Shown: positions 16,271 to 25,553 of the stretch, one piece after another
Layout of the letters: each line of letters starts with the position of its first letter
How positions within the stretch are numbered: the first letter of the stretch is position 1
Assembly (NCBI RefSeq): GCF_009882975.1
Contig: NZ_WTUX01000010.1
Span: 294,367-358,366 of the forward strand
Reading direction: 5' to 3'
DNA length: 64,000 nucleotides
Origin: Maritimibacter harenae
Lineage (GTDB): Bacteria > Pseudomonadota > Alphaproteobacteria > Rhodobacterales > Rhodobacteraceae
Notes under the pieces: generated by a model
Seen by the model: the letters and a program-made list of their open reading frames with translations, nothing else
Told to the model about the DNA's origin: nothing
The model's database searches: none
Position numbers and translations under genes: made by a program

Positions 16271-17026
16271 TCAGTCTCCCTTGTTGGTTTCCTTGGTTTC
16301 GTTCGGTTCGGGATCGCGCGGATCGAGCTTGGTTTCCGCCTCGAGCAGCGCGGTCGTCACGATGGCCGCCGGCACCGCGAAGATGCCGAGACCGATGAAG
16401 AGCATGAAGGTGGTCATCAGCCGCCCCCCGGAGGTGACCGGGTACATGTCGCCGTAGCCCACCGTGGTGAAGCTCACCACGGACCACCAGAGCGCGGCCG
16501 GGATCGAGGAGAAGACCTCGGGCTGGACCGGGTTCTCGAACACGTAGATCCCCACCGCCGAGACGTAGAGCAGCAGCGTCGAGATCACGCCCCAGACCAC
16601 GAGCTCGGACTTCACGCGCAGGAAAGCACGCAGCAGCCGGTTGAGGGCGGGGGCGGTGTTGAAAAGCTTGATCAGACGCAGAAGCCGGATCAGCCGAAGC
16701 ACCCGGATCGCCTGGAAGGCGGGGACGAACATCAGGACCGCGGGCAGCCAGGCCAGCAGGTCCACGATGCCCCAGAAGCTGAAGACGTAGGCCAGGCGCC
16801 GCTCGGCGGCGTAGAGGCGCAGGAAATACTCCGTCGCGAAGACCGCGACCACGACGATCTCGAAGCCCAGCAGCGCACGCTTCAGGGACGGGTCTAGCCC
16901 CGGCACCGTTTCCACCGCGATGGCAAGCGCGGACAGGATGACGAGCGCATCCATCGCCAGCGCCACGCTGCGGCCCAAACGCGGGTGCGTCCCGTCCAGG
17001 ATGTCCAGAATCTCGGCGCGTGACAC
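16271..17026 (-). CDS. Voltage-gated K+ channel-like ion transporter
   Basis: The 251-residue protein has six predicted membrane helices. The fourth carries regularly spaced positive residues (RVLRLIRLLRLIKL), the voltage-sensor pattern. The pore loop reads SFTTVGYGD, the potassium selectivity filter, between the last two helices. The start is a GTG with GAGGG just upstream. The stop is one base before the ATG of the BMP gene, so the two are almost certainly co-transcribed. A K+ channel is unexpected between purine transporter components; it may balance charge or sense membrane potential. It could also be a chance insertion into the operon. Confidence 0.9.
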   Translation of the reverse strand: MSRAEILDILDGTHPRLGRSVALAMDALVILSALAIAVETVPGLDPSLKRALLGFEIVVVAVFATEYFLRLYAAERRLAYVFSFWGIVDLLAWLPAVLMFVPAFQAIRVLRLIRLLRLIKLFNTAPALNRLLRAFLRVKSELVVWGVISTLLLYVSAVGIYVFENPVQPEVFSSIPAALWWSVVSFTTVGYGDMYPVTSGGRLMTTFMLFIGLGIFAVPAAIVTTALLEAETKLDPRDPEPNETKETNKGD

Positions 17027-17083
17027 TCATCCCTCGACCAATACGGGTCTCACCCAACACGGGGTCCGCTTCGCCCCGGCGTC

Positions 17084-18001
17084 TCAATGCGAGGCATGGA
17101 AGACCCGGCTCAATGATCCGGGCGCCCCGTGATTGCCCCGGACCGAGATTATGACCAGTACGAGAATGGTCACAAGGTACGGGCTCATCGACAGGTATTC
17201 GACCGGGATGGTCGATCCGGCTGCCTGCAAATTGAGCTGTAGCACGTTGATCCCGCCGAACAAATAGGCGCCGAGCAGAATGCGCCACGGTCGCCAGGAG
17301 GCGAACACGACGATCGCCAGCGCGATCCAGCCCGCCCCGGCGGTCATGCCTTCGACCCATTGCGGAACGCGCACGAGGCTCACGTAGGCGCCGCCCAGCC
17401 CCGCCATCGCGCCGCCGAACGCGATGGCCATGAAGCGCACGCGCACGACCTTGTAGCCCAAGGCATGGGCGGCCGCGTGGTTTTCACCGACCGCGCGCAG
17501 GACCAGCCCGGCGCGGGTGTAGGTCAGGAGGTACCAGACCAGTGCCACCATCAGGAGCGACAGGTAGACCATCGGGTCGTGGCGAAAGAGGATCGGCCCC
17601 AGCACCGGGATGTCGGACAGGAGCGGGATGTCGAGCTTGGCGAAGCCCGGCGCCTTGATGCCTACGTAGGGTTTGCCGATCAGCGACGACAGTCCCAGCC
17701 CGAAGAGCGTGAGCCCGAGGCCGGTGGCCACCTGGTTGGACAGAAGCAGCTGTGTGATGATCGCGAAGACCATCGACAGGCCGGCGCCGGCCAGTGCCGC
17801 GACGACAAAGCCCAGCGACGACGAACCGGTGTTCACGCCGATGGCGAAGCCCACCACCGCGCCGGTGATCATCATCCCCTCGACGCCGAGGTTCAGCACG
17901 CCGGATTTCTCGACCACCATTTCGCCGAGCGCGGCGAGCAGAATCGGGGTCGAGGCGACCATGAGCGAGGCGATCAGCAGAATCGGGTTGATCGAATCCA
18001 T
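17084..18001 (-). CDS. BMP-type ABC transporter permease (second)
   Basis: The 305-residue protein is a polytopic permease of the BPD_transp_2 (RbsC-like) family, with about nine hydrophobic segments and the typical MVEKSGVLNLGVEGMM stretch at residues 28-43. Permeases of this pattern (NupQ/YufQ-like) pair with a second permease and a double ATPase to import nucleosides or purine bases. It follows the first permease gene after 121 bases that hold an intergenic repeat, and precedes the K+ channel gene by 57 bases. AGGAG lies eight bases before the ATG. Confidence 0.9.
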   Translation of the reverse strand: MDSINPILLIASLMVASTPILLAALGEMVVEKSGVLNLGVEGMMITGAVVGFAIGVNTGSSSLGFVVAALAGAGLSMVFAIITQLLLSNQVATGLGLTLFGLGLSSLIGKPYVGIKAPGFAKLDIPLLSDIPVLGPILFRHDPMVYLSLLMVALVWYLLTYTRAGLVLRAVGENHAAAHALGYKVVRVRFMAIAFGGAMAGLGGAYVSLVRVPQWVEGMTAGAGWIALAIVVFASWRPWRILLGAYLFGGINVLQLNLQAAGSTIPVEYLSMSPYLVTILVLVIISVRGNHGAPGSLSRVFHASH

Positions 18002-18071
18002 CAGGCGGCTCCTGTCCAGAGGGGCGCGCTGGCGCGCGCGCAGGCCGAGCCGCGCCCGGGGGCGCGGCGGG

Positions 18072-18119
18072 CCGGGGGTTCCACCCCCGGACCCCCGGCG
18101 TATTTCGGGAAAGATGAAA
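18072..18119 (+). repeat. Intergenic hairpin-tail repeat, copy A
   Basis: CCGGGGG-TTCCA-CCCCCGG (18072-18090) forms a perfect 7-bp hairpin and is followed by a tail ending GTATTTCGGGAAAGATGAAA (18100-18119). The same layout occurs at about 35.5, 45.7, 50.0 and 53.7 kb. This copy lies inside the minus-strand purine operon, between the two permease genes, and reads on the plus strand. Confidence 0.65.
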
Positions 18120-18122
18120 GGG

Positions 18123-19220
18123 TCATTTGGCCACCTCCGGATTCCCGATGCGGATGCGGTAGTTCGCGAAGACGTCCATCGCGAGCAGGAAGAACAGGAG
18201 CATCCCCTGGAAGAGCTGGATCGCGGCTGCCGGCATGCCGAGCATGAGCTGGGCCAGTTCGCCGCCGATGTAGGTCAGCGCCATCAAGAGGCCCGCGAGC
18301 AGGATGCCCACCGGGTGCAGCCGTCCGAGGAAGGCCACGATGATCGCGGTGAAGCCGTAGCCGGTGTTGAAGTCGATGGTGATCTGGCCCGCCGGGCCCG
18401 TCACCTCGAAAAGCCCGGCGAGGCCCGCGAGCGCGCCCGCTGTGCCGAGGCAGAAGAGGATCAGCCGGGCGGGCGACACGCCCGCGAAACGTGCCGCGCG
18501 CGGGGCTTCGCCGGCGAGCCGGATCGAATACCCCATGCGGTGCCGGGTCATCAGCACGTACGTGAGGATCACGACGATGAAGGCCGCGACCACGCCCCAG
18601 TGCATGCCCGTGCCCGCGATCAGTTCCGGGTTCGAGGCAGCCGGGTAGTCGCGCGCGAGGTTGCGCGAGCCGGGAAACCCGCGCCCCTCGGGGTTGCGCA
18701 GGAGGCCGGAGGACACCGAGGCCAGGATGTTCTCGGCCACGTAGACCAGCATCAGCGAGACGAGGATCTCGTTGGTGCCGAAGCGGGTCTTAAGGATCGC
18801 CGGGATCATCGCCCAGGCCCAGCCGCCGAGCGCGCCGGAGACGACCATCAGCGGGAAGATGAGCGGGCTTTCGGAGGGGTAGAAGGCCAGGCCGACGCCC
18901 GCGCCCACCACCGCGCCCATGATGTACTGACCTTCCGCCCCGATGTTCCAGATCCCCGCCCGGAACCCGAGCGCGAGCCCGGTGGCGATCAGGATGAGCG
19001 GCCCGGCCTTCACCAGGAGCTGGGGCCGGGAATAGGGGCCGAACTGCGGGTCGAAGAGCGGATCCCAGAAGATCGTGCGGATCGCGACCAGCGGGTCGAA
19101 GCCCAGGAAGGCGAAGAGGATGCCGCCCGCGACCATCGTGGCGATCACCGCCATGAGCGGCGTCAGGCCGGAGAACAGCCGCGACGGGGCGGGGCGTTTT
19201 TCGAGGCGCACCAGGCTCAT
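18123..19220 (-). CDS. BMP-type ABC transporter permease (first)
   Basis: The 365-residue polytopic protein is the second type of RbsC-like permease found in BMP-family purine importers (YufP/NupP-like). It has PLILIATGLALGFRAGIWNIGAEGQ at about residues 76-100 as the core family stretch, and about ten hydrophobic segments. Its ATG overlaps the stop of the ATPase gene by four bases. It forms the membrane channel together with the permease encoded after the intergenic repeat. Confidence 0.9.
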   Translation of the reverse strand: MSLVRLEKRPAPSRLFSGLTPLMAVIATMVAGGILFAFLGFDPLVAIRTIFWDPLFDPQFGPYSRPQLLVKAGPLILIATGLALGFRAGIWNIGAEGQYIMGAVVGAGVGLAFYPSESPLIFPLMVVSGALGGWAWAMIPAILKTRFGTNEILVSLMLVYVAENILASVSSGLLRNPEGRGFPGSRNLARDYPAASNPELIAGTGMHWGVVAAFIVVILTYVLMTRHRMGYSIRLAGEAPRAARFAGVSPARLILFCLGTAGALAGLAGLFEVTGPAGQITIDFNTGYGFTAIIVAFLGRLHPVGILLAGLLMALTYIGGELAQLMLGMPAAAIQLFQGMLLFFLLAMDVFANYRIRIGNPEVAK

Positions 19221-20749
19221 GCGTGGACCTCCTCGGGGTGCGCCACGTCCATGTCGTGCGCGCCGCCCATCATCAGGCCGATGGCCTCGATGGTGATGCC
19301 CTTGGCCGGGCGGGGCGGCGCGAGCCGGCCCTCGGTGAGCGCGGTGATACGGTCGGAGACCTCCATGAGTTCGTCGAGGTCCTGGGAGATGCAGACCACG
19401 CCCGCGCCGCTCGCCGACAGGTCGAGGATCGCCTGGCGGATCGCGGCGGCGGCGGAAGCGTCGACGCCCCAGGTCGGCTGGTTCACGACGAAGACGTCGG
19501 GGCGCTGGAGGATCTCGCGCCCGATCACGAATTTCTGCAGGTTGCCGCCCGAGAGGGCGCCCGCGGCGGTTTCGGTGCCCGGGGTGCGCACGTCGAAGGC
19601 CTCGATCACCCGGGCGGCGAAGCTGCGCGCCTTCTGCCAGGCCACGAAGCCGCTCGAGGTCAGCTTCTCGCGCACCTCGCCGGTGAGCAGCGCATTCTCG
19701 GTGAGGCTCATGCCCGGGGCCGCGGCATGGCCCAGCCGTTCCTCGGGGGCGGCCAGCAGTCCCGCCGCGCGGCGCGCGTTGGGCCCGAGGCGCCCGATGG
19801 GCTGGCCCTTGAGCGTGATGGTCCCCGGTGCCGTCGTGCGTTCGCCGGAGAGGGCGGCCAGCAATTCGTCCTGGCCGTTGCCCGCGACGCCCGCGATGCC
19901 CAGCACCTCGCCCGCGCGCAGCTCGAACGACACCTCGCGCAGGCGGGTGCCGAATTCGTTGGCCGGGGTGAGCGACAGGTCGGACACTTCGAGCAGCACT
20001 TCGCCCGGTTCCGAATAGTCGCGCGTCGGCGTGTGGAGCGTCTGGCCCACCATCATCTCGGCCAGCTCGCGCGCGGTCTTCTCACGCGGGTTGCATTCGG
20101 CCACGACCTTGCCGAGCCGGAGCACCGTGGCGTGGTCGCACAGCGCGCGGATCTCTTCGAGCTTGTGGGAGATGTAGAGGATCGCGGTGCCTTCCGCGGC
20201 CAGCGTGTTCAGCGTCTTGAACAGGATCTCGACCTCCTGCGGCGTGAGCACCGAGGTCGGCTCGTCCATGATGAGCAGCTTCGGGTTCTGGAGCAGGCAG
20301 CGGATGATCTCGACCCGCTGACGTTCGCCCGCCGAGAGGTCGCCCACCCGGCGCGACGGGTCGAGCGGCAGGCCGTAGGCCTCGGACACGTCGGTGATGC
20401 GCTGGGACAGCTCGCGCATCGGGGGCGGGTCGTCCATGCCGAGCGCGATGTTCTCGGCCACGTCGAGCGCGTCGAAAAGGCTGAAATGCTGGAACACCAT
20501 CGCGACACCGGCGGCGCGCGCGGCGTGGGGATCGGCGGGTTCGTAGGGCGCGCCGTTCACGGTCATGCGCCCGGCGTCGGGCTTCACCAGCCCGTAGATC
20601 ATCTTGACCAGCGTGGACTTGCCGGCGCCGTTTTCCCCCAGGAGCGCGTGGACCTGTCCCGGCTCGATGGAGAACGACACGTCGTCGTTCGCCACCACGC
20701 CCGGGTAGGCCTTGGTCAGCCCCTCAATCGCCAGATAGGCGTCGCTCAT
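19217..20749 (-). CDS. BMP-type purine ABC transporter ATPase (double domain)
   Basis: The 510-residue protein holds two ABC modules, as in RbsA/YufO-type importers. The first has GENGAGKSTLV and LSAGERQRVEI with LLIMDEPTS. The second is degenerate at Walker A (GIAGVAGNGQDELLAAL) but has LSGGNLQKFVIGREI, as is usual for these proteins. The ATG at 20749 is preferred because AGGGGACAGGG lies just before it and the family N-terminus begins there; an earlier in-frame start at 20833 would add 28 residues inside xdhC. The start codon lies 26 bases inside the end of xdhC, so transporter synthesis is tied to that of the xanthine dehydrogenase maturation factor. Confidence 0.92.
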   Translation of the reverse strand: MSDAYLAIEGLTKAYPGVVANDDVSFSIEPGQVHALLGENGAGKSTLVKMIYGLVKPDAGRMTVNGAPYEPADPHAARAAGVAMVFQHFSLFDALDVAENIALGMDDPPPMRELSQRITDVSEAYGLPLDPSRRVGDLSAGERQRVEIIRCLLQNPKLLIMDEPTSVLTPQEVEILFKTLNTLAAEGTAILYISHKLEEIRALCDHATVLRLGKVVAECNPREKTARELAEMMVGQTLHTPTRDYSEPGEVLLEVSDLSLTPANEFGTRLREVSFELRAGEVLGIAGVAGNGQDELLAALSGERTTAPGTITLKGQPIGRLGPNARRAAGLLAAPEERLGHAAAPGMSLTENALLTGEVREKLTSSGFVAWQKARSFAARVIEAFDVRTPGTETAAGALSGGNLQKFVIGREILQRPDVFVVNQPTWGVDASAAAAIRQAILDLSASGAGVVCISQDLDELMEVSDRITALTEGRLAPPRPAKGITIEAIGLMMGGAHDMDVAHPEEVHA

Positions 20750-21698
20750 CCCTGTCCCCTTCATCCCCCGCAGCCGCGCTCTCCCCGGCGCGTGCCACGT
20801 CCCTAACGATATCCGCCGCGACGCCAAGGGCAATCGCGGCCGGGTGTTTGCCCAGGCCCTTGTCGCCGATCGGACACCTTATGCGGTCGATTTCGGCAGG
20901 CGCGTGGCCCATCTGCTGCAAGCGCTTGCGGAAGCGCGCCCACTTGGTGGCCGATCCGATCAGCCCGGCGGAGGAGAAGCCGCGGGCCAGGAGGCCGTCG
21001 CAGATCGCCTGGTCGAACGCGTGGCTGTAGGTCATCACGATGTGATGGGCGCCCGGCGGCGCAAGGCGCGTGGCCGCCGCGATGTCCGGGGCGGGCAGTG
21101 CGGTGACGCCGTCCGGGATCGTCTCGGGGAAGCGCTCGGGTCCGGTGTCGACCCACGTCAGCGCGAGACCGGGGAGCGGCAGGAGGCTCCCGACCAGCGC
21201 GCGGCCCACGTGGCCCGCGCCCCAGATCCAGACCGGGGCGGGGGGCGTGGTGATCGGCTCGACCAGCCAGCCGTCGACCAGGGCGGGCGCGGGCGCGGTG
21301 CCCTGCGCGCGGGCCCGGGCCTCGATCTTTTGCACCTTGAGCGATGGCGCGGCGTCCGCGACAGGACGGCAGAACACGGGATCCTCGGGCAGGGTCCCGG
21401 CCTCGAACCGTTCCCACAGGAGCCGCACGCGCCCCCCGCAGCACTGGCCCATGTCGGGGCCCAGGGCGATCGCGCGCGTGGCGCGGTCGCGACCGTCGGC
21501 GAGCATGGCGCGCGCGGTCGCCACCGCGTCGTATTCCAGCGTGCCCCCGCCGATGGTGCCGTCCTGGCCCTCGGCCCAGACCGTGACCGATGCGCCGACC
21601 TCGCGCGGGGCGGAGCCCGCCACCTCGGCGACGACGACCCGGATCACCGGGCCATGCGCCGCGACGAGCCCGGCCAGGTGGTCGCGCTCAAAGCTCAC
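20724..21698 (-). CDS. xdhC: Xanthine dehydrogenase accessory protein XdhC
   Basis: XdhC binds the molybdenum cofactor, oversees its sulfuration and inserts it into xanthine dehydrogenase. The 324-residue protein shows the expected N-terminal part (VAEVAGSAPREVGASVTVW, then TIGGGTLEY) and a Rossmann-like C-terminal domain (VWIWGAGHVGRALV). Cys in CCGG near residue 107 is a possible cofactor ligand. The start is a GTG at 21698 that overlaps the xdhB stop as GTGA. Its 3' end overlaps the ABC ATPase gene by 26 bases. Confidence 0.92.
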   Translation of the reverse strand: MSFERDHLAGLVAAHGPVIRVVVAEVAGSAPREVGASVTVWAEGQDGTIGGGTLEYDAVATARAMLADGRDRATRAIALGPDMGQCCGGRVRLLWERFEAGTLPEDPVFCRPVADAAPSLKVQKIEARARAQGTAPAPALVDGWLVEPITTPPAPVWIWGAGHVGRALVGSLLPLPGLALTWVDTGPERFPETIPDGVTALPAPDIAAATRLAPPGAHHIVMTYSHAFDQAICDGLLARGFSSAGLIGSATKWARFRKRLQQMGHAPAEIDRIRCPIGDKGLGKHPAAIALGVAADIVRDVARAGESAAAGDEGDRDERRLSGD

Positions 21699-23971
21699 GT
21701 GCGCACCTTCTTGGCGGCCTTGTAGACCTGCTCGGGCGTCGCAGGCGCGTGGAGGTTCGGATAGGCCGTGCCGCAGGAGGCGACCGCGTCCGAGAGCGCC
21801 ATCAGCGCCGAAATGCCCAGCATCAGGGGCGGCTCGCCCACCGCCTTGGAGCGGTAGATCGTCGGAACGTGGTTCTCGCCGTCCCAGAGCGCCACGTTGA
21901 ACACGTCGGGACGGTCCGAACAGGCCGGGATCTTGTAGGTCGACGGCGCGTGGGTGCGCAGCACGCCGCGCTCGTCCCAGACCAGTTCCTCGGTCGTGAG
22001 CCAACCCGCGCCCTGCACGAAGCCGCCCTCGATCTGGCCGATGTCGACGGCCGGGTTCAGGGACTGGCCCACGTCGTGCAGGATGTCGACGCGCAGGATC
22101 CGGTTCTCGCCGGTGAGCGTGTCGATCACCACCTCGGTGATCGCCGCGCCGTGGGCGAAGTAGTAGAACGGGTGGCCGGTGCCCGTGGTGCGGTCCCAGG
22201 AGATGTCCGGGGTGGCGTAGAAGCCGGTGGCCGACAGGCTGATCCGGTTCTCGTGGGCCATGCGGGCGGCCTCGGCGAAGGTCATCTCGGTTTCGCCCGC
22301 GATCACTTTTCCATCCTCGAACCGCACCTTGGCCGGGGTCACGTCGGTTCTGGATGACAGGAATCGCGCAATGCGCCCCCGGATCTCGTCCACCGCCGCC
22401 TTCACCGCCATGCCGTTCAGGTCGGAGCCCGACGAGGCTGCCGTGGCCGAGGTGTTGGGCACCTTCGACGTATCGGTCGCGGTGATGCGCACCAGCGCCG
22501 GGTCGAGCCCGAAGCCGTTCGCGGCGACCTGCGCGACCTTCTGGAACAGGCCCTGTCCCATCTCGGTCCCGCCGTGGTTGATGTTGACCGAGCCGTCCGC
22601 GTAGACGTTCACCAGCGCGCCCGCCTGGTTCAGATGGGTCAGCGTGAAGCTGATGCCGAACTTGACCGGCGTCAGCGCGATCCCCTTCTTCACCGTCTCG
22701 TGGGCGTCGTTCCAGGCCTTCACCGCCTTGCGCCGCTCGGCGTAGTGCGCGCCGTCGGCCAGCGCTTTGACCAACTCGGGCAGGATGAAGCCCTTGACCG
22801 GCTGGCCGTAGGGCGTCTCCTGCGGGCGCGACTTGCGGTAGAAGTTGGCCTGTCGAAGCTCCAGTGGATCACGGCCCAGCTTGTGGGCCACGTGGTCGAT
22901 CACGCGCTCGATGCCGACCATGCCCTGCGGCCCGCCGAAGCCGCGAAACGCGGTGGCGGAGCAGGTGTTGGTCTTCAGCCGGTGCGAGGTGATGCGCACG
23001 TTCGGGAGGAAGTATGCATTGTCGGCGTGGAGCATCGCCCGGTCGGCGACCGGCAGGCTCAGGTCCTGCGACCAGCCGCAGCGCACGTATTGGTCGAACT
23101 CCACCGCCACCAGCTTGCCCCGCGCGTCCACACCGGCCCGGTAGGCGATGCGGAAATCGTGGCGCTTGCCGGTGATGACCATGTCGTCGTCGCGGTCGTA
23201 GCGCATCTTGCAGGGCTTGCCCGTGAGATGCGCGCCCACGGCGCAGGCGATGGCCAGCGCGTTGCCCTGGCTTTCCTTGCCGCCGAACCCGCCGCCCATG
23301 CGCCGGGTCTCGACGCGTACGGCATGGAAGGGCACCGCCAGCGCTTCGGCCACCTTGTGCTGGATCTCGGTCGGGTGCTGCGTCGAGGTCTGCAGCACCA
23401 TGTCGCCGTTCTCCTGCGGCAGGGCGAGGCTGATCTGCCCCTCGAGGTAGAAATGCTCCTGGCCGCCGATCTCGATCTTGCCCTCGACGATGTGCTCGGC
23501 CTTGGCCATCGCCGGCGCGATCTCGCCCCGCGACCAGGTGAGCGGCCCGCCCTCGAAGTAGGACCGCGCGGCGAGCGCGTCCTCGATCGACAGGATCGGT
23601 GTCTTCGCCTCGATCGTGATCTGCGCCTTCGCGGCCGCCGCGCGCGCGAGCCGGTGCGAGGTGGCGATCACCATGAAGATCGGCTGGCCGTGGTAATGTA
23701 CCTCGCCGCGCGCCAGAAGCGGTTCGTCATGGGCGGCCGAGGATATGTCGTTCTCTCCCGGGAGGTCGACCGCGGTGACGACGCGCTCCACGCCCGGGGC
23801 CGCACGCACGGCGGAGAGGTCCATCGCGGTGATCACCCCGCGCGCCACGTCGCTCAGCCCGAAGCACAGGTGCAGGCAATCGGCGGGGACGGGGATGTCG
23901 TCGACGTAACGCGCCGCGCCGGTGACGTGCATCGGCGCGCTGTCGTGGGGAAGGGGCTTGCCCATGCTCAT
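21695..23971 (-). CDS. xdhB: Xanthine dehydrogenase, molybdopterin-binding subunit
   Basis: The 758-residue large subunit holds the molybdenum cofactor and the active site that hydroxylates hypoxanthine to xanthine and xanthine to urate. It shows TGAARYVDDIPVP at the start, GQEHFYLEGQ (cofactor region), MGGGFGGKESQ, TAFRGFGGPQGM with the substrate-binding Arg, and VGEPPLMLG with the catalytic Glu near the C-terminus. The ATG at 23971 overlaps the xdhA stop (ATGA), and the gene overlaps xdhC by four bases. The split XdhA/XdhB form is usual in Rhodobacter and relatives. Confidence 0.95.
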   Translation of the reverse strand: MSMGKPLPHDSAPMHVTGAARYVDDIPVPADCLHLCFGLSDVARGVITAMDLSAVRAAPGVERVVTAVDLPGENDISSAAHDEPLLARGEVHYHGQPIFMVIATSHRLARAAAAKAQITIEAKTPILSIEDALAARSYFEGGPLTWSRGEIAPAMAKAEHIVEGKIEIGGQEHFYLEGQISLALPQENGDMVLQTSTQHPTEIQHKVAEALAVPFHAVRVETRRMGGGFGGKESQGNALAIACAVGAHLTGKPCKMRYDRDDDMVITGKRHDFRIAYRAGVDARGKLVAVEFDQYVRCGWSQDLSLPVADRAMLHADNAYFLPNVRITSHRLKTNTCSATAFRGFGGPQGMVGIERVIDHVAHKLGRDPLELRQANFYRKSRPQETPYGQPVKGFILPELVKALADGAHYAERRKAVKAWNDAHETVKKGIALTPVKFGISFTLTHLNQAGALVNVYADGSVNINHGGTEMGQGLFQKVAQVAANGFGLDPALVRITATDTSKVPNTSATAASSGSDLNGMAVKAAVDEIRGRIARFLSSRTDVTPAKVRFEDGKVIAGETEMTFAEAARMAHENRISLSATGFYATPDISWDRTTGTGHPFYYFAHGAAITEVVIDTLTGENRILRVDILHDVGQSLNPAVDIGQIEGGFVQGAGWLTTEELVWDERGVLRTHAPSTYKIPACSDRPDVFNVALWDGENHVPTIYRSKAVGEPPLMLGISALMALSDAVASCGTAYPNLHAPATPEQVYKAAKKVRT

Positions 23972-25344
23972 GGCGTCACCTCCCGCACGTCGACCGCTTC
24001 GCCCTGGTCCTCGCGCCAGGCCCGTTCGAGCATGTTTGCGGCCGCCTCCAGCCGGTAATTGGCCGAGGCGCGCATGTCGGACATCGGGCGGAAATCCTCG
24101 GCGAAGGACCACTTGGCGTTGCGGATCGTGGCCATCGTCCAGGGCTTGCCCAGGAGCGCGCGTTCGACGGCGTGGGCGCGCATCGGTGTGCCCGCCATGC
24201 CGCCGAAGGCGATCCGGGCCGAGCGCACGGTGCCGTCCTTCACGTGGATGTTGAAGGCGCCCAGCACGGCCGAGATGTCCTGGTCGAAGCGCTTGGACAG
24301 CTTGTAGACCTTGAGCCGGTCCTCGTCCTCGTCGCGCGGGATCACCACGGCCTCGACGAACTCACGTTCCTCGAGGTCCTGCTTGCCGTATTCGATGAAG
24401 AAATCCTCGAGCGGGATTTCCCGCATGTCGTCGCCAGAGCGAATCTGGAGCATCGCCCCCAGCGCGATCAGCGGCGGGGGCGTGTCGCCGATGGGCGAAC
24501 CGTTGGCGATGTTGCCGCCCACCGTGGCCGCCGCGCGCACCTGTGCGGAGGCGAAACGGTCCAGCATGGCCGCGAAGGACGGGTAGCGCTTGGCGATGGC
24601 GAGGCGCAGCGCCTCGATACTCGCCGCCGCGCCGATGCGGATGAAATACGGGGCCACCTCGATCCGGCGCAGCTCCTCGATCTGGCTCACGAAGATCACG
24701 CGGCCCAGGTCGCGGTGGTCCTTGTTGACCCAGAGGCCCACGTCGGTCGCACCCGCCACCAGCGTCGCGCCGGGATGGGCGCGCAGGAGCTCGGCGAGCC
24801 CCGAAGCGGTGGTCGGCTGGTAGTCGTTCACGCTCGGTCCCATCGGCGGCCCGGGCGGCACGTCGCTCAGCCAGTCCGGCACCGGCTTGCGCGCGGCGTG
24901 GTCGGCGGCGCGCACGATCGGGGCGTAGCCCGTGCACCGGCACAGGTTGCCCGCGAGCTGGCGGTCATGGTCGGTTTCGCCGTTGATCTGGCCCGCCGCC
25001 ATCGAGACGACGAATCCCGGCGTGCAGAAGCCGCACTGGCTGCCGTGGTGTTCCACCATCGCCTGCTGGACCGGGTGCATGTCCCCGTCCGGGCCCGAGA
25101 GCCCCTCGACCGTGGTCAGCGATTTGCCGTTGATCTGCGGCATGAACAGGATGCAGCCGTTCAGTGCCCTGGTCCCGGCGTTGTCGGTCACCATCACCGT
25201 GCAGGCGCCGCAGTCGCCTTCGTTGCAGCCCTCTTTCGTGCCTGTCAGCCCGCGCGTTTCGCGCAGCCAGTCGAGAACGGTCGTGGTGGGGTCCACGCCG
25301 CTCAGTTCGACGGTCTCTCCGTTCAGAAGAAACGCGATGTCCAT
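23968..25344 (-). CDS. xdhA: Xanthine dehydrogenase, FeS/FAD subunit
   Basis: The 458-residue small subunit joins an N-terminal [2Fe-2S] ferredoxin domain (EGCNEGDCGAC at about residues 38-48), a second [2Fe-2S] domain (CGFCTPGF and CRCTGY, about 105-145), and a CO-dehydrogenase-type FAD domain (LVAGATDVGLWVNK, then TVGGNIANGSPIGD). It passes electrons from the molybdenum site to NAD+. It is the first gene of the eight-gene array xdhA-xdhB-xdhC-ATPase-permease-permease-channel-BMP. The ribosome site is weak. An inverted repeat lies 42 bases upstream of the start. Confidence 0.95.
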   Translation of the reverse strand: MDIAFLLNGETVELSGVDPTTTVLDWLRETRGLTGTKEGCNEGDCGACTVMVTDNAGTRALNGCILFMPQINGKSLTTVEGLSGPDGDMHPVQQAMVEHHGSQCGFCTPGFVVSMAAGQINGETDHDRQLAGNLCRCTGYAPIVRAADHAARKPVPDWLSDVPPGPPMGPSVNDYQPTTASGLAELLRAHPGATLVAGATDVGLWVNKDHRDLGRVIFVSQIEELRRIEVAPYFIRIGAAASIEALRLAIAKRYPSFAAMLDRFASAQVRAAATVGGNIANGSPIGDTPPPLIALGAMLQIRSGDDMREIPLEDFFIEYGKQDLEEREFVEAVVIPRDEDEDRLKVYKLSKRFDQDISAVLGAFNIHVKDGTVRSARIAFGGMAGTPMRAHAVERALLGKPWTMATIRNAKWSFAEDFRPMSDMRASANYRLEAAANMLERAWREDQGEAVDVREVTP

Positions 25345-25385
25345 CCGTGTCAGTCCCGCCGCTTTACCCTGACTTTGCCCCGCGT

Positions 25386-25412
25386 GGTCCTTCGATGCGG
25401 CGTAGAAGGACC
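25386..25412. promoter_or_regulatory. Inverted repeat upstream of xdhA
   Basis: GGTCCTTC (25386-25393) and GAAGGACC (25405-25412) form a perfect 8-base inverted repeat with an 11-base spacer, 42 bases before the xdhA start. It could be an operator or a leader hairpin. The rest of this 281-base gap (25345-25625) shows no gene. Confidence 0.4.
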
Positions 25413-25553
25413 GGGCTCCGGGCAGGAAAGCGCAGAAAATGAGCGCTGTCTACCCGCTGCGCCGGATGGAACGGCAGGTAAAGCGTTGAAAATGCCCCCG
25501 ATCCGGGCGCGGACGGGGCTGCGTGCCTGTTATCAAAGCATATCTCGCGCCCG

